This document shows, in pieces, positions 15,862 to 23,900 of a DNA stretch of 64,000 nt. A program made the translations under genes and the position numbers. The stretch covers positions 1 through 64,000 of the forward strand of contig CAYPNF010000007.1 of the NCBI GenBank assembly GCA_964411985.1, in the 5' to 3' direction. This DNA is from CAYPNF01 sp964411985 (lineage in GTDB: Bacteria; Verrucomicrobiota; Verrucomicrobiia; Limisphaerales; J093). Under the pieces are notes generated by a model. It was not told the origin of the DNA. It made no database searches and saw nothing but the letters and a program-made list of their open reading frames with translations. Each line of letters starts with the position of its first letter. Positions within the stretch are counted from its first letter, which is position 1.

Positions 15862-16479
15862 ATGAAGCTTACGGTAAAAGACATTAAAGGCAACGAGACT
15901 GGCCAAGTGGAGGTTACTTTTCCTCTCGTGGAGAACGGACGTGGTACCCAGGCGGTCCATGACGCAGTGGTCGCTTATCGGGCGAACCAGCGTATGGGCA
16001 CGGCATGCACCAAGACTGTTGGCGAAGTCAACGGTAGCAATAAGAAGCCATGGCGACAAAAGGGAACTGGCCGTGCACGTGCAGGCTCGTTTCAATCGCC
16101 CCTCTGGCCTGGTGGCGGTGTGGTGTTCGGACCAAAACCTCGGGACTTCGGCAAAAAGGTCTCGAAAACAACCAAACAATTGGCGCTGCGCAAGGCACTC
16201 AGTGAACGCCTAAAAGCAGGCGATGTGCTGGTGGTGGACGATTTGAAGTTGGTAAGTCCGAAATCAAAGGAATTTGTTGGGGTCCTCGATGCCCTACAGA
16301 TCGATGGCACTTTGTTGGTGGTGGCGGGTTCAGATCCGAATCTGATGCTGGCATCCCGCAACGTCGTGAATGTCGAGTTGACCAATTCGGAAACGCTCAA
16401 CACCTATCAGGTGTTGCGCTACGATAAGCTTTTGTTCACCCGCTCCGCTTTCGAGAAAGTGGAACAACGATTGAAGTAA
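15862..16479 (+). CDS. rplD: 50S ribosomal protein L4
   Basis: 205-residue L4; its extended loop lines the peptide exit tunnel. The loop motif P-W-R-Q-K-G-T-G-R-A-R-A-G-S is intact (about 54-68). Length is normal. It has an AGAGG ribosome-binding site overlapping the end of rplC. In E. coli L4 also represses the S10 operon; no equivalent leader is recognised here. Confidence 0.96.
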   Translation: MKLTVKDIKGNETGQVEVTFPLVENGRGTQAVHDAVVAYRANQRMGTACTKTVGEVNGSNKKPWRQKGTGRARAGSFQSPLWPGGGVVFGPKPRDFGKKVSKTTKQLALRKALSERLKAGDVLVVDDLKLVSPKSKEFVGVLDALQIDGTLLVVAGSDPNLMLASRNVVNVELTNSETLNTYQVLRYDKLLFTRSAFEKVEQRLK

Positions 16480-16480
16480 A

Positions 16481-16762
16481 ATGAGCCCTTTTGAGATCAT
16501 CAAGTCGGCCCGTCTGACCGAGAAGGGCAGCATCCAAAGCGAGAAGTTCAACCAGTATACGGTTGTCGCCGATCGCCGTGCCAACAAGGTGCAGATCCGT
16601 AAGGCGGTGGAGGAGCTGTTCAAAGTCAAAGTGCTGGACGTTCAAACCATGAATGTCACTGGCAAAGCCCGCCGTCAGCGGACCCATCAGGCCGGAAAAG
16701 CTCCGGATTGGAAGAAAGCGATCGTGACCTTGAAGAAGGGCGACAAGATCGTGTTAACCTAA
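16481..16762 (+). CDS. rplW: 50S ribosomal protein L23
   Basis: 93-residue L23, located at the tunnel exit, where trigger factor and SRP dock. The N-terminal L-T-E-K motif and the K-V-Q-I-R-K-A-V-E segment are present. It starts 1 nt after the rplD stop with no Shine-Dalgarno, so translation is probably coupled. Confidence 0.95.
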   Translation: MSPFEIIKSARLTEKGSIQSEKFNQYTVVADRRANKVQIRKAVEELFKVKVLDVQTMNVTGKARRQRTHQAGKAPDWKKAIVTLKKGDKIVLT

Positions 16763-16775
16763 GCGTTGAGAGATT

Positions 16776-17630
16776 ATGGCTGTAAAAACCTTTCGACCTC
16801 TGACGCCGTCGCTACGGTATATTTCCGTGGCGAGCTTCGAGGAAATCACTAAGAGTAAGCCTGAAAAGAGCCTTATTTCCATCCGTAAGAAGACGGGTGG
16901 CCGTAACAGCTATGGCCGGGTGACTGCACGTGGCATCGGTGGTGGACACAAACAGTACCTGCGCGACGTGGATTTCAAGCGATGCAAGCGAGGCATGGAG
17001 GCCAATGTCGAGGCGATCGAGTATGATCCTATCCGTTCGGCCCGCTTAGCGCTGGTGAAGTACAAAGATGGGGAGAAGCGCTACATCGTTGCACCTTTGG
17101 GCTTGGCGGTTGGCGCCAAAGTGATCAGCGGTCCAGGTGTGCCGCCCGACGTCGGGAATAGTCTCCCCCTCAAGAACATTCCGGTAGGGCTGGCCATTCA
17201 CAACATCGAGCTGACTCCTGGAAAAGGCGGGCAAATGGTCCGCACGGCTGGTGGGGCGGCGACTCTGATGTCAAGAGACGAAGGGTACGCGCTGATTCGG
17301 CTGCCCTCCGGTGAGATTCGCAAGATCAGCGAGATTTGTTATGCCACGGTTGGTCAGGTGGGAAATGTCGACCACGAGAAGATCACCTTGGGCAAGGCGG
17401 GCCGCATGCGGCACCGTGGGCACCGTGGCATCAGCCGTGGTATGGTGCGAAATCCGGTCGACCATCCGAACGGTGGTGGACAGGGCAAATCCAAAGGCGG
17501 TGGTGGTTGGCAGCAGCTGACTTCGCCTTGGGGTCTTCTTGCCAAGGGCTACAAAACGCGAAAACGACGAAGATACTCTAACCGGTTCATTTTGGTGCGC
17601 CGGAATGGAAAACCGATGAAACTGAAATAG
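16776..17630 (+). CDS. rplB: 50S ribosomal protein L2
   Basis: 284-residue L2, a core protein needed for subunit joining and peptidyl transfer. The typical K-P-E-K-S-L, G-R-N-S-Y-G-R-V-T segment and the conserved C-terminal V-R-N-P-V-D-H-P-N-G-G-G motif with its essential histidine are intact. It is slightly longer than the E. coli protein (273). A weak GAGAG precedes the ATG. Confidence 0.97.
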   Translation: MAVKTFRPLTPSLRYISVASFEEITKSKPEKSLISIRKKTGGRNSYGRVTARGIGGGHKQYLRDVDFKRCKRGMEANVEAIEYDPIRSARLALVKYKDGEKRYIVAPLGLAVGAKVISGPGVPPDVGNSLPLKNIPVGLAIHNIELTPGKGGQMVRTAGGAATLMSRDEGYALIRLPSGEIRKISEICYATVGQVGNVDHEKITLGKAGRMRHRGHRGISRGMVRNPVDHPNGGGQGKSKGGGGWQQLTSPWGLLAKGYKTRKRRRYSNRFILVRRNGKPMKLK

Positions 17631-17636
17631 CAGGTT

Positions 17637-17918
17637 ATGGGACGCTCAATTAAAAAGGGTCCATTTGTGGACCATCACTTGCTGGAAAAGATCTTGAAGG
17701 CCAAGGATGCGAAGTCTAAGGCGCCGATCAAGACCTGGTCGAGACGTTCTATGATCACCCCGGAGTTTGTCGGGTTGACGTTCAACGTGCACAATGGCAA
17801 AGTTTTCAACCCCGTGTTTGTGACGGAAAACATGGTTGGACACCGATTGGGCGAATTTTCGCTTACACGTACTTTCAAGAAACACGGTGCGCACACTGCC
17901 AAAGCCGAGGCCAAGTAA
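17637..17918 (+). CDS. rpsS: 30S ribosomal protein S19
   Basis: 93-residue S19 of the 30S head. It begins M-G-R-S-I-K-K-G-P-F-V-D and contains the conserved M-V-G-H-R-L-G-E-F-S-L-T-R-T-F motif (about 64-79). It lies 6 nt after rplB and 7 nt before rplV. Confidence 0.97.
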   Translation: MGRSIKKGPFVDHHLLEKILKAKDAKSKAPIKTWSRRSMITPEFVGLTFNVHNGKVFNPVFVTENMVGHRLGEFSLTRTFKKHGAHTAKAEAK

Positions 17919-17925
17919 TCCAGTT

Positions 17926-18258
17926 ATGGAAGTTAAATCTATCACCCGCAACGTACGGATGTCCCCGCAGAAGATGCGGGAGATGGTCCGGCAGATTCAG
18001 GGATTGCCGGCGGAGCAGGCGGCCGCAGTTCTGAACGTGGTGCCGCGCAAATCAGCACGGTTGGTCGCCAAGACTTTAAAGTCGGCGATCGCCAACGCGG
18101 AGAACAATCTGGGGGCCAAACCTGGGACATTGCGCGTGAAAGAGGCCGTCGCTGGGGCTGCAACCATCATGAAACGCTTCACTCCGAAGGCTCGCGGATC
18201 GGCGGGCCCGATTTTGAAGCGGAACTGTCACATTCGAATTGTTTTGTCCGACGAATAG
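17926..18258 (+). CDS. rplV: 50S ribosomal protein L22
   Basis: 110-residue L22, which has a beta-hairpin reaching into the exit tunnel. The R-M-S-P-Q-K-M-R motif is near residue 12-20 and the hairpin ends with the conserved R-G-S-A-G-P-I-L-K-R-N-C-H-I segment. The ATG at 17926 is chosen over an upstream in-frame start at 17836 inside rpsS, because L22 proteins begin just before this point. No Shine-Dalgarno is seen. Confidence 0.96.
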   Translation: MEVKSITRNVRMSPQKMREMVRQIQGLPAEQAAAVLNVVPRKSARLVAKTLKSAIANAENNLGAKPGTLRVKEAVAGAATIMKRFTPKARGSAGPILKRNCHIRIVLSDE

Positions 18259-18260
18259 TT

Positions 18261-18941
18261 ATGGGCCAGAAAACAAATCCAATAGGTCTGCGGATAGCCG
18301 TCAACAAGGACTGGCTCTCTAAATGGTTTGCGGGGAGAAAGGAATTCAGCCGTCTCCTGACCGAAGACCAGAAGATACGCGGAATTCTCAAGAAGAAGCT
18401 CGAGTCAGCCTCGGTTCCGAAGATTCAGATTGAGCGAGCGGCGAACCGCTGCCGCATCACGATCTTCACCGCGCGCCCTGGGGTGGTGATCGGGCGTAAG
18501 GGAGCTGAGATCGACAAGCTCAAAGAAGAATTGAGCAAGATGACCGGCAAGGAAATCTACGTTGACATCCAGGAGATTAAGACACCTGAACTGGATGCAC
18601 AGTTGGTTGCGGAGAATGTGGCCTTGCAGCTCGAGCGACGAATTTCCTTCCGACGCGCCATGAAGAAAGCGGTGCAGACGGCAATGGATTTTGGCGCCGA
18701 GGGAATCAAGATTCGCTGTGCTGGGCGGCTCGGTGGCGCGGAACTGGCGCGAACCGAATCTTACCACGAAGGGAGCGTGCCTCTCCATACGCTTCGCGCC
18801 AAGATTGAATACGGTTTTGCGGAAGCCAGGACGGTGTACGGCAAGCTTGGAATCAAATGCTGGATCTGCAAGGGAGAGACGAAAAGTGCGCGGGCGACCG
18901 CCACTCCGGCAGCCGCACCGGTGCCTGCAGCAGCAAACTAA
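18261..18941 (+). CDS. rpsC: 30S ribosomal protein S3
   Basis: 226-residue S3 at the mRNA entry site. It begins M-G-Q-K-T-N-P-I-G-L-R; the KH domain (R-P-G-V-V-I-G-R-K-G, about 72-82) and the C-terminal domain (A-E-I-A-R-T-like A-E-L-A-R-T, then K-C-W-I) follow. The last 15 or so residues form an Ala/Pro tail, part of a wider pattern of tails in this cluster. It starts 2 nt after rplV. Confidence 0.97.
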   Translation: MGQKTNPIGLRIAVNKDWLSKWFAGRKEFSRLLTEDQKIRGILKKKLESASVPKIQIERAANRCRITIFTARPGVVIGRKGAEIDKLKEELSKMTGKEIYVDIQEIKTPELDAQLVAENVALQLERRISFRRAMKKAVQTAMDFGAEGIKIRCAGRLGGAELARTESYHEGSVPLHTLRAKIEYGFAEARTVYGKLGIKCWICKGETKSARATATPAAAPVPAAAN

Positions 18942-18965
18942 TTTTGTAACGGGAAAGGAATTTGT

Positions 18966-19385
18966 ATGGCGATGATGCCCGCCAGGGTTAAGTATCGTAA
19001 GCAGCAACGGGGCAACCGTGCCGGATTGGCAACGCGTGGTAACACGGTTGCTTACGGTGAGTTTGGTTTGCAGTCCATGGAAAGGTGCTGGTTGGACACG
19101 AAGCAAATTGAAGCTGCGCGCGTAGCTGTGAGTCGTTACATGAAGCGCCGCGGGAAGATGTGGATTCGCGTGTTCCCGGACAAGCCAGTGACGAAGAAGC
19201 CCTTGGAAGTGCGAATGGGTACCGGCAAAGGCGCCGTGGATACCTGGGTGGCGGTGATCAAGCCGGCAACGGTGCTCTTTGAAGTGGATGGTGTTCCCGA
19301 AGCACTGGCGCGTGAAAGCCTGCGCCTGGCGGCGAGCAAGCTGCCGATTCGCACCAAGTTCATCTCGCGTCACCGGTCCGCATAG
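18966..19385 (+). CDS. rplP: 50S ribosomal protein L16
   Basis: 139-residue L16, near the A-site tRNA and the peptidyl transferase centre. The family segments G-N-T-V-A-Y-G-E-F-G-L and G-T-G-K-G-A-V are intact. It has an AAAGGA ribosome-binding site. ATG codons at 18966, 18972 and 18975 are all in frame near the start; 18966 best fits the spacing. Confidence 0.96.
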   Translation: MAMMPARVKYRKQQRGNRAGLATRGNTVAYGEFGLQSMERCWLDTKQIEAARVAVSRYMKRRGKMWIRVFPDKPVTKKPLEVRMGTGKGAVDTWVAVIKPATVLFEVDGVPEALARESLRLAASKLPIRTKFISRHRSA

Positions 19386-19406
19386 TAATCCTTTAAAAGA
19401 TACGCC

Positions 19407-19613
19407 ATGAAGATTTCCGAATTGAAGGAAAAGACGACCGTGGAACTGACCTCCATGGGCCGCGACCTGAGGCAGGAGCTATTCAACTTGCACCTACAAA
19501 AGGCCAGCAGCCAGTTGGAGAAGCCCTCACGTCTTCGCACGTTGCGCCGCGATGTCGCCCGTGTCGAAACCCAGCTCAGTGTTCTGCGGAAGAAGCCAGC
19601 CAAATCTGCCTAG
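19407..19613 (+). CDS. rpmC: 50S ribosomal protein L29
   Basis: 68-residue L29, a two-helix protein at the exit tunnel. It begins M-K-I-S-E-L-K-E-K and carries the conserved L-R-Q-E-L-F-N-L-H-L-Q-K-A-S segment (about 23-37). No Shine-Dalgarno precedes it. rpsQ starts 4 nt after its stop. Confidence 0.95.
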   Translation: MKISELKEKTTVELTSMGRDLRQELFNLHLQKASSQLEKPSRLRTLRRDVARVETQLSVLRKKPAKSA

Positions 19614-19617
19614 AGTT

Positions 19618-19923
19618 ATGCCTGACACGACGACCATACGTACCCAGCGCAAAGAGCGCATTGGTGAAGTAATTTCCGACAAGATGGACAAAACCATCGT
19701 TGTCAGGGTGGAGCGCCGCTTCCGTCACCCTCAGTTCAAGAAGGTGATCACCCGTTACAAGAAGCTATACGCCCACGACGAGAAGCGCGATGCCAAGGTC
19801 GGGGATCGCGTGAAGATCCAGGAAACCCGCCCGTTCTCCAAGATGAAGTGCTGGCGGCTGGTGGAAGTTATTGAACGAAATGCCGCGGCTGTAACAGTCC
19901 CGGCCGCAACCGCAGGAGCCTAA
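19618..19923 (+). CDS. rpsQ: 30S ribosomal protein S17
   Basis: 101-residue S17, an early 16S rRNA binding OB-fold protein. The motif G-E-V-I-S-D-K-M-D-K-T-I-V-V and the later E-T-R-P-F-S-K-M-K-C-W-R are typical. The ATG at 19618 is chosen over an in-frame start at 19552 that would lie inside rpmC. An Ala/Val/Pro tail of about 13 residues ends the protein. Confidence 0.95.
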   Translation: MPDTTTIRTQRKERIGEVISDKMDKTIVVRVERRFRHPQFKKVITRYKKLYAHDEKRDAKVGDRVKIQETRPFSKMKCWRLVEVIERNAAAVTVPAATAGA

Positions 19924-19924
19924 T

Positions 19925-20290
19925 ATGCTGCAAATTCGTTCCATTCTCGATGTTGCCGACAATTCCGGCGCCAAGCGCGCTGCGACGATCGGCGTTCTGG
20001 GCCGCAACCAGCGGTATGCGCAGGTGGGAGACATCATCAAGGCGCACATTAAGGAAGCCGCACCAGACGGCGTGGTAAAGAAGGGCGAAGTCGTTGACGC
20101 CGTGATTGTACGCACCCGGAAGGCGATTCGTCGAAGTGACGGTTCGTACCTGCGGTTTGACAGCAACGCGATCGTGATCATCGACAAAGAGAACAATCCC
20201 AAGGGCACGCGCATTTTCGGCCCGGTAGCCCGGGAGTTGCGGGAAAAGAAGTTCATGAAGATCATCTCTCTCGCACCGGAGGTCATTTAA
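19925..20290 (+). CDS. rplN: 50S ribosomal protein L14
   Basis: 121-residue L14 at the subunit interface. It begins M-L-Q-I-R-S-I-L-D-V-A-D-N-S-G-A-K and ends K-I-I-S-L-A-P-E-V-I, as in almost all bacteria. A GGAG ribosome-binding site lies inside the end of rpsQ, one nt before which the stop occurs. Confidence 0.98.
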   Translation: MLQIRSILDVADNSGAKRAATIGVLGRNQRYAQVGDIIKAHIKEAAPDGVVKKGEVVDAVIVRTRKAIRRSDGSYLRFDSNAIVIIDKENNPKGTRIFGPVARELREKKFMKIISLAPEVI

Positions 20291-20294
20291 TCCT

Positions 20295-20576
20295 ATGCAA
20301 AGCTTTCACGTGAAAAAGGGCGACGAGGTGGTCGTCTTGGCAGGGACTGAGCGCGGTAAGCGCGGCAAGATCATCAGCGTCCTACCCAAGAAGGAACGAG
20401 TTATTGTTGAGGGCGTCAAGATGATCAAGCGCCATCAGCGCAAATCCCAACAGTACCCTCAGGGTGCCATCCTGGAACGCGAAGGAAGCATTCATATCTC
20501 CAACGTAATGAAGGCCGAGCAATTTGACGCTCGCGCGGCGAAGCGTTCAACGAAAGTCCCTGCCTCCACCAGCTAA
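20295..20576 (+). CDS. rplX: 50S ribosomal protein L24
   Basis: 93-residue L24, an assembly initiator at the tunnel exit. The KOW motif (K-G-D-E-V-V-V-L-A-G-T-E-R-G-K-R-G-K-I) is at residues 7-26. It is shorter at the C-terminus than E. coli L24 (104). It starts 4 nt after rplN without a Shine-Dalgarno. Confidence 0.95.
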   Translation: MQSFHVKKGDEVVVLAGTERGKRGKIISVLPKKERVIVEGVKMIKRHQRKSQQYPQGAILEREGSIHISNVMKAEQFDARAAKRSTKVPASTS

Positions 20577-20584
20577 TTTGATTC

Positions 20585-21130
20585 ATGAAACCGCGACTGC
20601 TGCAAAAATTCACTGATGTTGTCCGGCCCGCTCTCATGGAGGCGCGGAAGTACAAGAACGTCCACCAGGTTCCTCGGATGGAGAAGATCGTGGTGCACAT
20701 GGGAATCAGCGCTTCCCTGGAAAAGGGAGCCGTGGAAGATGCCATGAAGGACCTGAGCACCATCACCGGCCGGAAAGCGGTGATTGATCGCGCTCGAAAG
20801 AGCGTGGCCAATTTCAAAGTGCGTGAGGGTCAGTCCATTGGCTGCCACGTGACCTTGCGTCGGGAAGTGATGTACGAATTCTTTGACCGCCTGATTGCCA
20901 CGGCACTGCCTCGAATTCGCGATTTCCGCGGTTTGCCGAAGCGCCATTTTGACGGCCGTGGTAACTACACCCTCGGGTTGGAGGATCAGACAATTTTTCC
21001 CGAGATCGAAGTTGATAAGATTAAGCGGCATCAGGGAATGGATGTGACCATTGTGACGACGGCCACCACAAATGAAGAAGCTCTGGAATTGCTGAAACAG
21101 CTTGGAATGCCCTTTGCGGAAGGAAAGTAG
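20585..21130 (+). CDS. rplE: 50S ribosomal protein L5
   Basis: 181-residue L5, which binds 5S rRNA and contacts the P-site tRNA. The N-terminal V-P-R-M-E-K-I-V-V-H-M-G-I motif, the A-R-K-S-V-A-N-F-K-V-R-E-G segment and the G-N-Y-T-L-G-L-E-D-Q motif are conserved. It starts 8 nt after rplX. Confidence 0.97.
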   Translation: MKPRLLQKFTDVVRPALMEARKYKNVHQVPRMEKIVVHMGISASLEKGAVEDAMKDLSTITGRKAVIDRARKSVANFKVREGQSIGCHVTLRREVMYEFFDRLIATALPRIRDFRGLPKRHFDGRGNYTLGLEDQTIFPEIEVDKIKRHQGMDVTIVTTATTNEEALELLKQLGMPFAEGK

Positions 21131-21133
21131 ACT

Positions 21134-21403
21134 ATGTCAAAATTAGCCTGGATTGAGCGCGACAAACGCAAACGCGAGACAGTAAAGAAGTACGCGGCTC
21201 TGCGAGCCGAGTTAAAGGCAAAGAAAGACTATGTTGCGCTGACGAAGCTACCGAAGGACGCCAGCCCGGTTCGAACCATCAACCGTTGCAAGGTCACGGG
21301 GCGTCGCCGCGGGCACCTGCGCAAGTTCGGCATTTCTCGTTTGACGTTCCGCGAGATGGCCCTCTCTGGACTCATCCCAGGTGTGACCAAATCCAGCTGG
21401 TAA
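21134..21403 (+). CDS. rpsN: 30S ribosomal protein S14, zinc-free form
   Basis: 89-residue S14. The conserved C-terminus with R-C-K-V-T-G-R-R-R-G and F-G-I-S-R-L-T-F-R-E is present. It is the long zinc-independent form: only one cysteine is present and there is no pair of C-x-x-C motifs, unlike the 61-residue zinc form. It starts 3 nt after rplE. Confidence 0.95.
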   Translation: MSKLAWIERDKRKRETVKKYAALRAELKAKKDYVALTKLPKDASPVRTINRCKVTGRRRGHLRKFGISRLTFREMALSGLIPGVTKSSW

Positions 21404-21407
21404 TCCT

Positions 21408-21794
21408 ATGACCGACCCCATTGCTGATCTCCTCACTCGTATACGCAACGCCAACCGCGCTTTGATTCCGGTTGTGGCGATCCCCCATTCCCGCATCAAG
21501 GAAGCGATCGCCAAGGTCCTGCAGCGTGAAGGCTATCTCGCTGATTGCTCCGTGGAAGGTGCTGGCATCAAGACCATTAAAGTGAAGCTGAAATTCCAGG
21601 CCAAGAAGGGCATCATCGAAGGCTTACGGCGGGTGAGTCGTCCTGGATTACGGCACTACGTGAATTCTGACAAAATTCCCCAAGTGTTGGGAGGCATGGG
21701 CGTCGCCGTCCTGTCCACCTCGCGGGGAGTTATGACTGGCTCCGAGGCCCGCAAGAATAATGTGGGCGGAGAGGTCTTGTTTTATATTTGGTAA
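21408..21794 (+). CDS. rpsH: 30S ribosomal protein S8
   Basis: 128-residue S8, a central-domain assembly protein that also represses the spc operon in E. coli. The N-terminus M-T-D-P-I-A-D-L-L-T-R-I-R-N-A and the C-terminal S-T-S-R-G-V-M-T, A-R-K-N-N-V-G-G-E segments are typical. It begins 4 nt after rpsN. Confidence 0.97.
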   Translation: MTDPIADLLTRIRNANRALIPVVAIPHSRIKEAIAKVLQREGYLADCSVEGAGIKTIKVKLKFQAKKGIIEGLRRVSRPGLRHYVNSDKIPQVLGGMGVAVLSTSRGVMTGSEARKNNVGGEVLFYIW

Positions 21795-21811
21795 GCGGAA
21801 AGGTTTTTCAT

Positions 21812-22348
21812 ATGTCGAGAATCGGAAGGCAACCAGTGCCCATCCCTCCCCAAGTGAAGGTGGAGCTGAAGGGCAACAAAGTGGCGGTAGACGGGCCCAA
21901 AGGTAAGTTGGAATGGCAACTGCCGGCACGAACGGCAGCGTCTATCAAGGATAATGCCATCACTGTAACCCGTCAGGGTGAAGACGCCAATGCCAAGGCT
22001 CTTCACGGGTTAAGCCGCGCCATCATCATGAACATGGTGAAAGGGGTGAGTGAGGGGTATGTGAAGAAACTGGAGATTCACGGCGTTGGATTCAAGGCTG
22101 CGGTCACGGGGCAGACCATAACCATGAACCTTGGCTATTCACACCCAATCGTATACGGTATTCCTCAGCAGGTGAAGATCGTTGTAGAGGAGAACACCAA
22201 ATTGACGATTGAGGGTCCTGACAAGCAATCGGTGGGTCAGGTTGCGTCGGAGTTGCGAAGCTTCTATCCTCCTGAGCCTTACAAAGGCAAGGGCGTGCGT
22301 TACGCGGGTGAGAAGATCGTCCGTAAGGAAGGCAAGACTGTCCAGTAG
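21812..22348 (+). CDS. rplF: 50S ribosomal protein L6
   Basis: 178-residue L6 near the sarcin-ricin loop. It starts M-S-R-I-G-R-Q-P-V-P-I and has the C-terminal P-P-E-P-Y-K-G-K-G-V-R-Y signature with A-G-E-K-I-V-R-K-E. The ATG at 21812 has a GGAAAGG ribosome-binding site 10 nt upstream, which decides against an in-frame start at 21788 overlapping rpsH. Confidence 0.97.
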   Translation: MSRIGRQPVPIPPQVKVELKGNKVAVDGPKGKLEWQLPARTAASIKDNAITVTRQGEDANAKALHGLSRAIIMNMVKGVSEGYVKKLEIHGVGFKAAVTGQTITMNLGYSHPIVYGIPQQVKIVVEENTKLTIEGPDKQSVGQVASELRSFYPPEPYKGKGVRYAGEKIVRKEGKTVQ

Positions 22349-22404
22349 GCACTGGATACAAGTGAATGAACTATCGTTACGGCTGATACCGTGACACCAT
22401 TACG

Positions 22405-22770
22405 ATGAGAACCGAAAAGAAGCAGAATCTCCTGGCAAGAAGGCGCATGCGGATGCGTAAGAAGCTGCTGGGTACGGCCGCACGGCCGCGGATGAGCGCC
22501 AAGTTTACCGGACAGCACATCTATGTGCAGTTTGTGGACGATGCAGCGGGTACCACCCTGGCATCGACTTCCACGCGGGCCAAGTCGCTGCCAGAGGGCG
22601 CGGTGCGAAAGGCCAATGTGGATGCCGCGAAACAGATGGGGACCTTGGCGGCGGAAGCAGCCAAAGCAAAAGGAATTTCGACCGTGATTTTCGATCGAAG
22701 TGGGGCGCGTTATCATGGGAAGGTGAAGGCCCTGGCGGATGCCGCGCGCGAAGCGGGCTTGCAGTTCTAA
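22405..22770 (+). CDS. rplR: 50S ribosomal protein L18
   Basis: 121-residue L18, which binds 5S rRNA with L5. The basic N-terminus (R-R-R-M-R-M-R-K-K) and the C-terminal F-D-R-S-G-A-R-Y-H-G-K-V-K-A-L-A-D-A-A-R-E-A-G-L motif (listed as separate residues) are clear. It follows rplF after a 56-nt gap without obvious structure. No Shine-Dalgarno. Confidence 0.96.
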   Translation: MRTEKKQNLLARRRMRMRKKLLGTAARPRMSAKFTGQHIYVQFVDDAAGTTLASTSTRAKSLPEGAVRKANVDAAKQMGTLAAEAAKAKGISTVIFDRSGARYHGKVKALADAAREAGLQF

Positions 22771-22789
22771 CCTGAAACAGGAGATAAGC

Positions 22790-23407
22790 GTGTCTGACTT
22801 AAACAAAAACGTGAGTAGTGAAAGCCGTGGACCGGGACGTGGCATGGGCCGTGGGCCGAGACGGCAACGTCCAGGCCGTGACTCTGGCGACCCGAACAGC
22901 GACGGCAAGGGTGGCGATGAGTTGAGCGAGAAGGTGGTCTTCATCAATCGCTCAGCCAAGGTGGTCAAAGGTGGACGCCGGTTCAGCTTTAGTGCCCTCG
23001 TCGTCGTGGGCGACAAAAAGGGGCGAGTAGGGCTGGGCCTTGGCAAGGCGGGCGAGGTGGCGGATGCCATCCGCAAGGCGAATGAGGCTGCCAAGCGGAA
23101 TCTGACCAAGGTATCGCTGAACGGAGCCACGATTCCGCACGAGATACTCTTTACTTACGGCGGGGCCAAAGTGCTTTTGAAGCCAGCTTCGGCGGGTACG
23201 GGAGTCATCGCCGGCAAGACAGTCCGCGCCGTGATCGAGTCGGTTGGCATTCGCGACGTATTGACCAAGTCTTTGGGATCCAAGAACGCCGCCAATGTGG
23301 CGAAGGCGACCTTGGGTGGACTAAGCCAGTTGCGATTGCGAGAAGATATTTTCCGCGTTCGTGGGATTCCCATGCCGCAAAAGAAAAGCACCCCTGCAAA
23401 AGTCTAG
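22790..23407 (+). CDS. rpsE: 30S ribosomal protein S5 with Arg/Gly-rich N-terminus
   Basis: 205-residue S5, which sits at the mRNA entry and affects decoding accuracy. The core from about residue 46 (E-K-V-V-F-I-N-R-S-A-K-V-V-K-G-G-R) matches the family, including G-K-A-G-E-V. The first 45 residues are an Arg/Gly-rich extension (G-P-G-R-G-M-G-R-G-P-R-R) about 30 longer than in E. coli. The start is GTG at 22790 because of the AGGAG ribosome-binding site just upstream; the in-frame ATG at 22739 lies inside rplR. Confidence 0.95.
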   Translation: MSDLNKNVSSESRGPGRGMGRGPRRQRPGRDSGDPNSDGKGGDELSEKVVFINRSAKVVKGGRRFSFSALVVVGDKKGRVGLGLGKAGEVADAIRKANEAAKRNLTKVSLNGATIPHEILFTYGGAKVLLKPASAGTGVIAGKTVRAVIESVGIRDVLTKSLGSKNAANVAKATLGGLSQLRLREDIFRVRGIPMPQKKSTPAKV

Positions 23408-23417
23408 CTAGTTACGT

Positions 23418-23882
23418 ATGCGTCTACATAATTTGAGCCCACGTCCTGGGGCAAAGCACCCTCGCAAGCGCTTGGGTCAAGGCGAATCCAGCGGTCACGG
23501 CAAAACCAGCGGTCGTGGTGGAAAAGGGCAAACCGCCCGTTCCGGCAGTTCGATCCGGCCCGGTTTTGAAGGTGGGCAGATGCCTTTGTTTCGGCGCATG
23601 CCGAAGATTGGATTCAACAATGCCCGCCATACGACGGTTTACCTGCCCGTCAACCTGTCTTCCTTGAACCAATTCGAGGACGGCACGCGAGTGGACGAGG
23701 CCATGCTGCGAGATGCTGGGTTAGCCAACGGCAAAGCGGCGGGTCTGAAGATTCTTGGAGTCGGCGAGCTCAAGCGCAAACTGACCGTTTGTGCCAGCGC
23801 CTTCAGCGCCTCGGCCAAGGCCCAGATCGAAAAACTGGGCGGTGTTTGTGAAATCGCAGGCCGGCGTAAGAAAGCTGCCTGA
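23418..23882 (+). CDS. rplO: 50S ribosomal protein L15
   Basis: 154-residue L15, a late-assembly protein. The glycine-rich basic N-terminus (R-P-G-A-K-H-P-R-K-R-L-G-Q-G, then G-H-G-K-T-S-G-R-G-G-K-G-Q) and the F-E-G-G-Q-M-P-L segment are typical. It begins only 10 nt after rpsE; rpmD (L30), which normally lies between them, is missing. Confidence 0.97.
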   Translation: MRLHNLSPRPGAKHPRKRLGQGESSGHGKTSGRGGKGQTARSGSSIRPGFEGGQMPLFRRMPKIGFNNARHTTVYLPVNLSSLNQFEDGTRVDEAMLRDAGLANGKAAGLKILGVGELKRKLTVCASAFSASAKAQIEKLGGVCEIAGRRKKAA

Positions 23883-23900
23883 TCGCTGTAAGGGTTAAGT

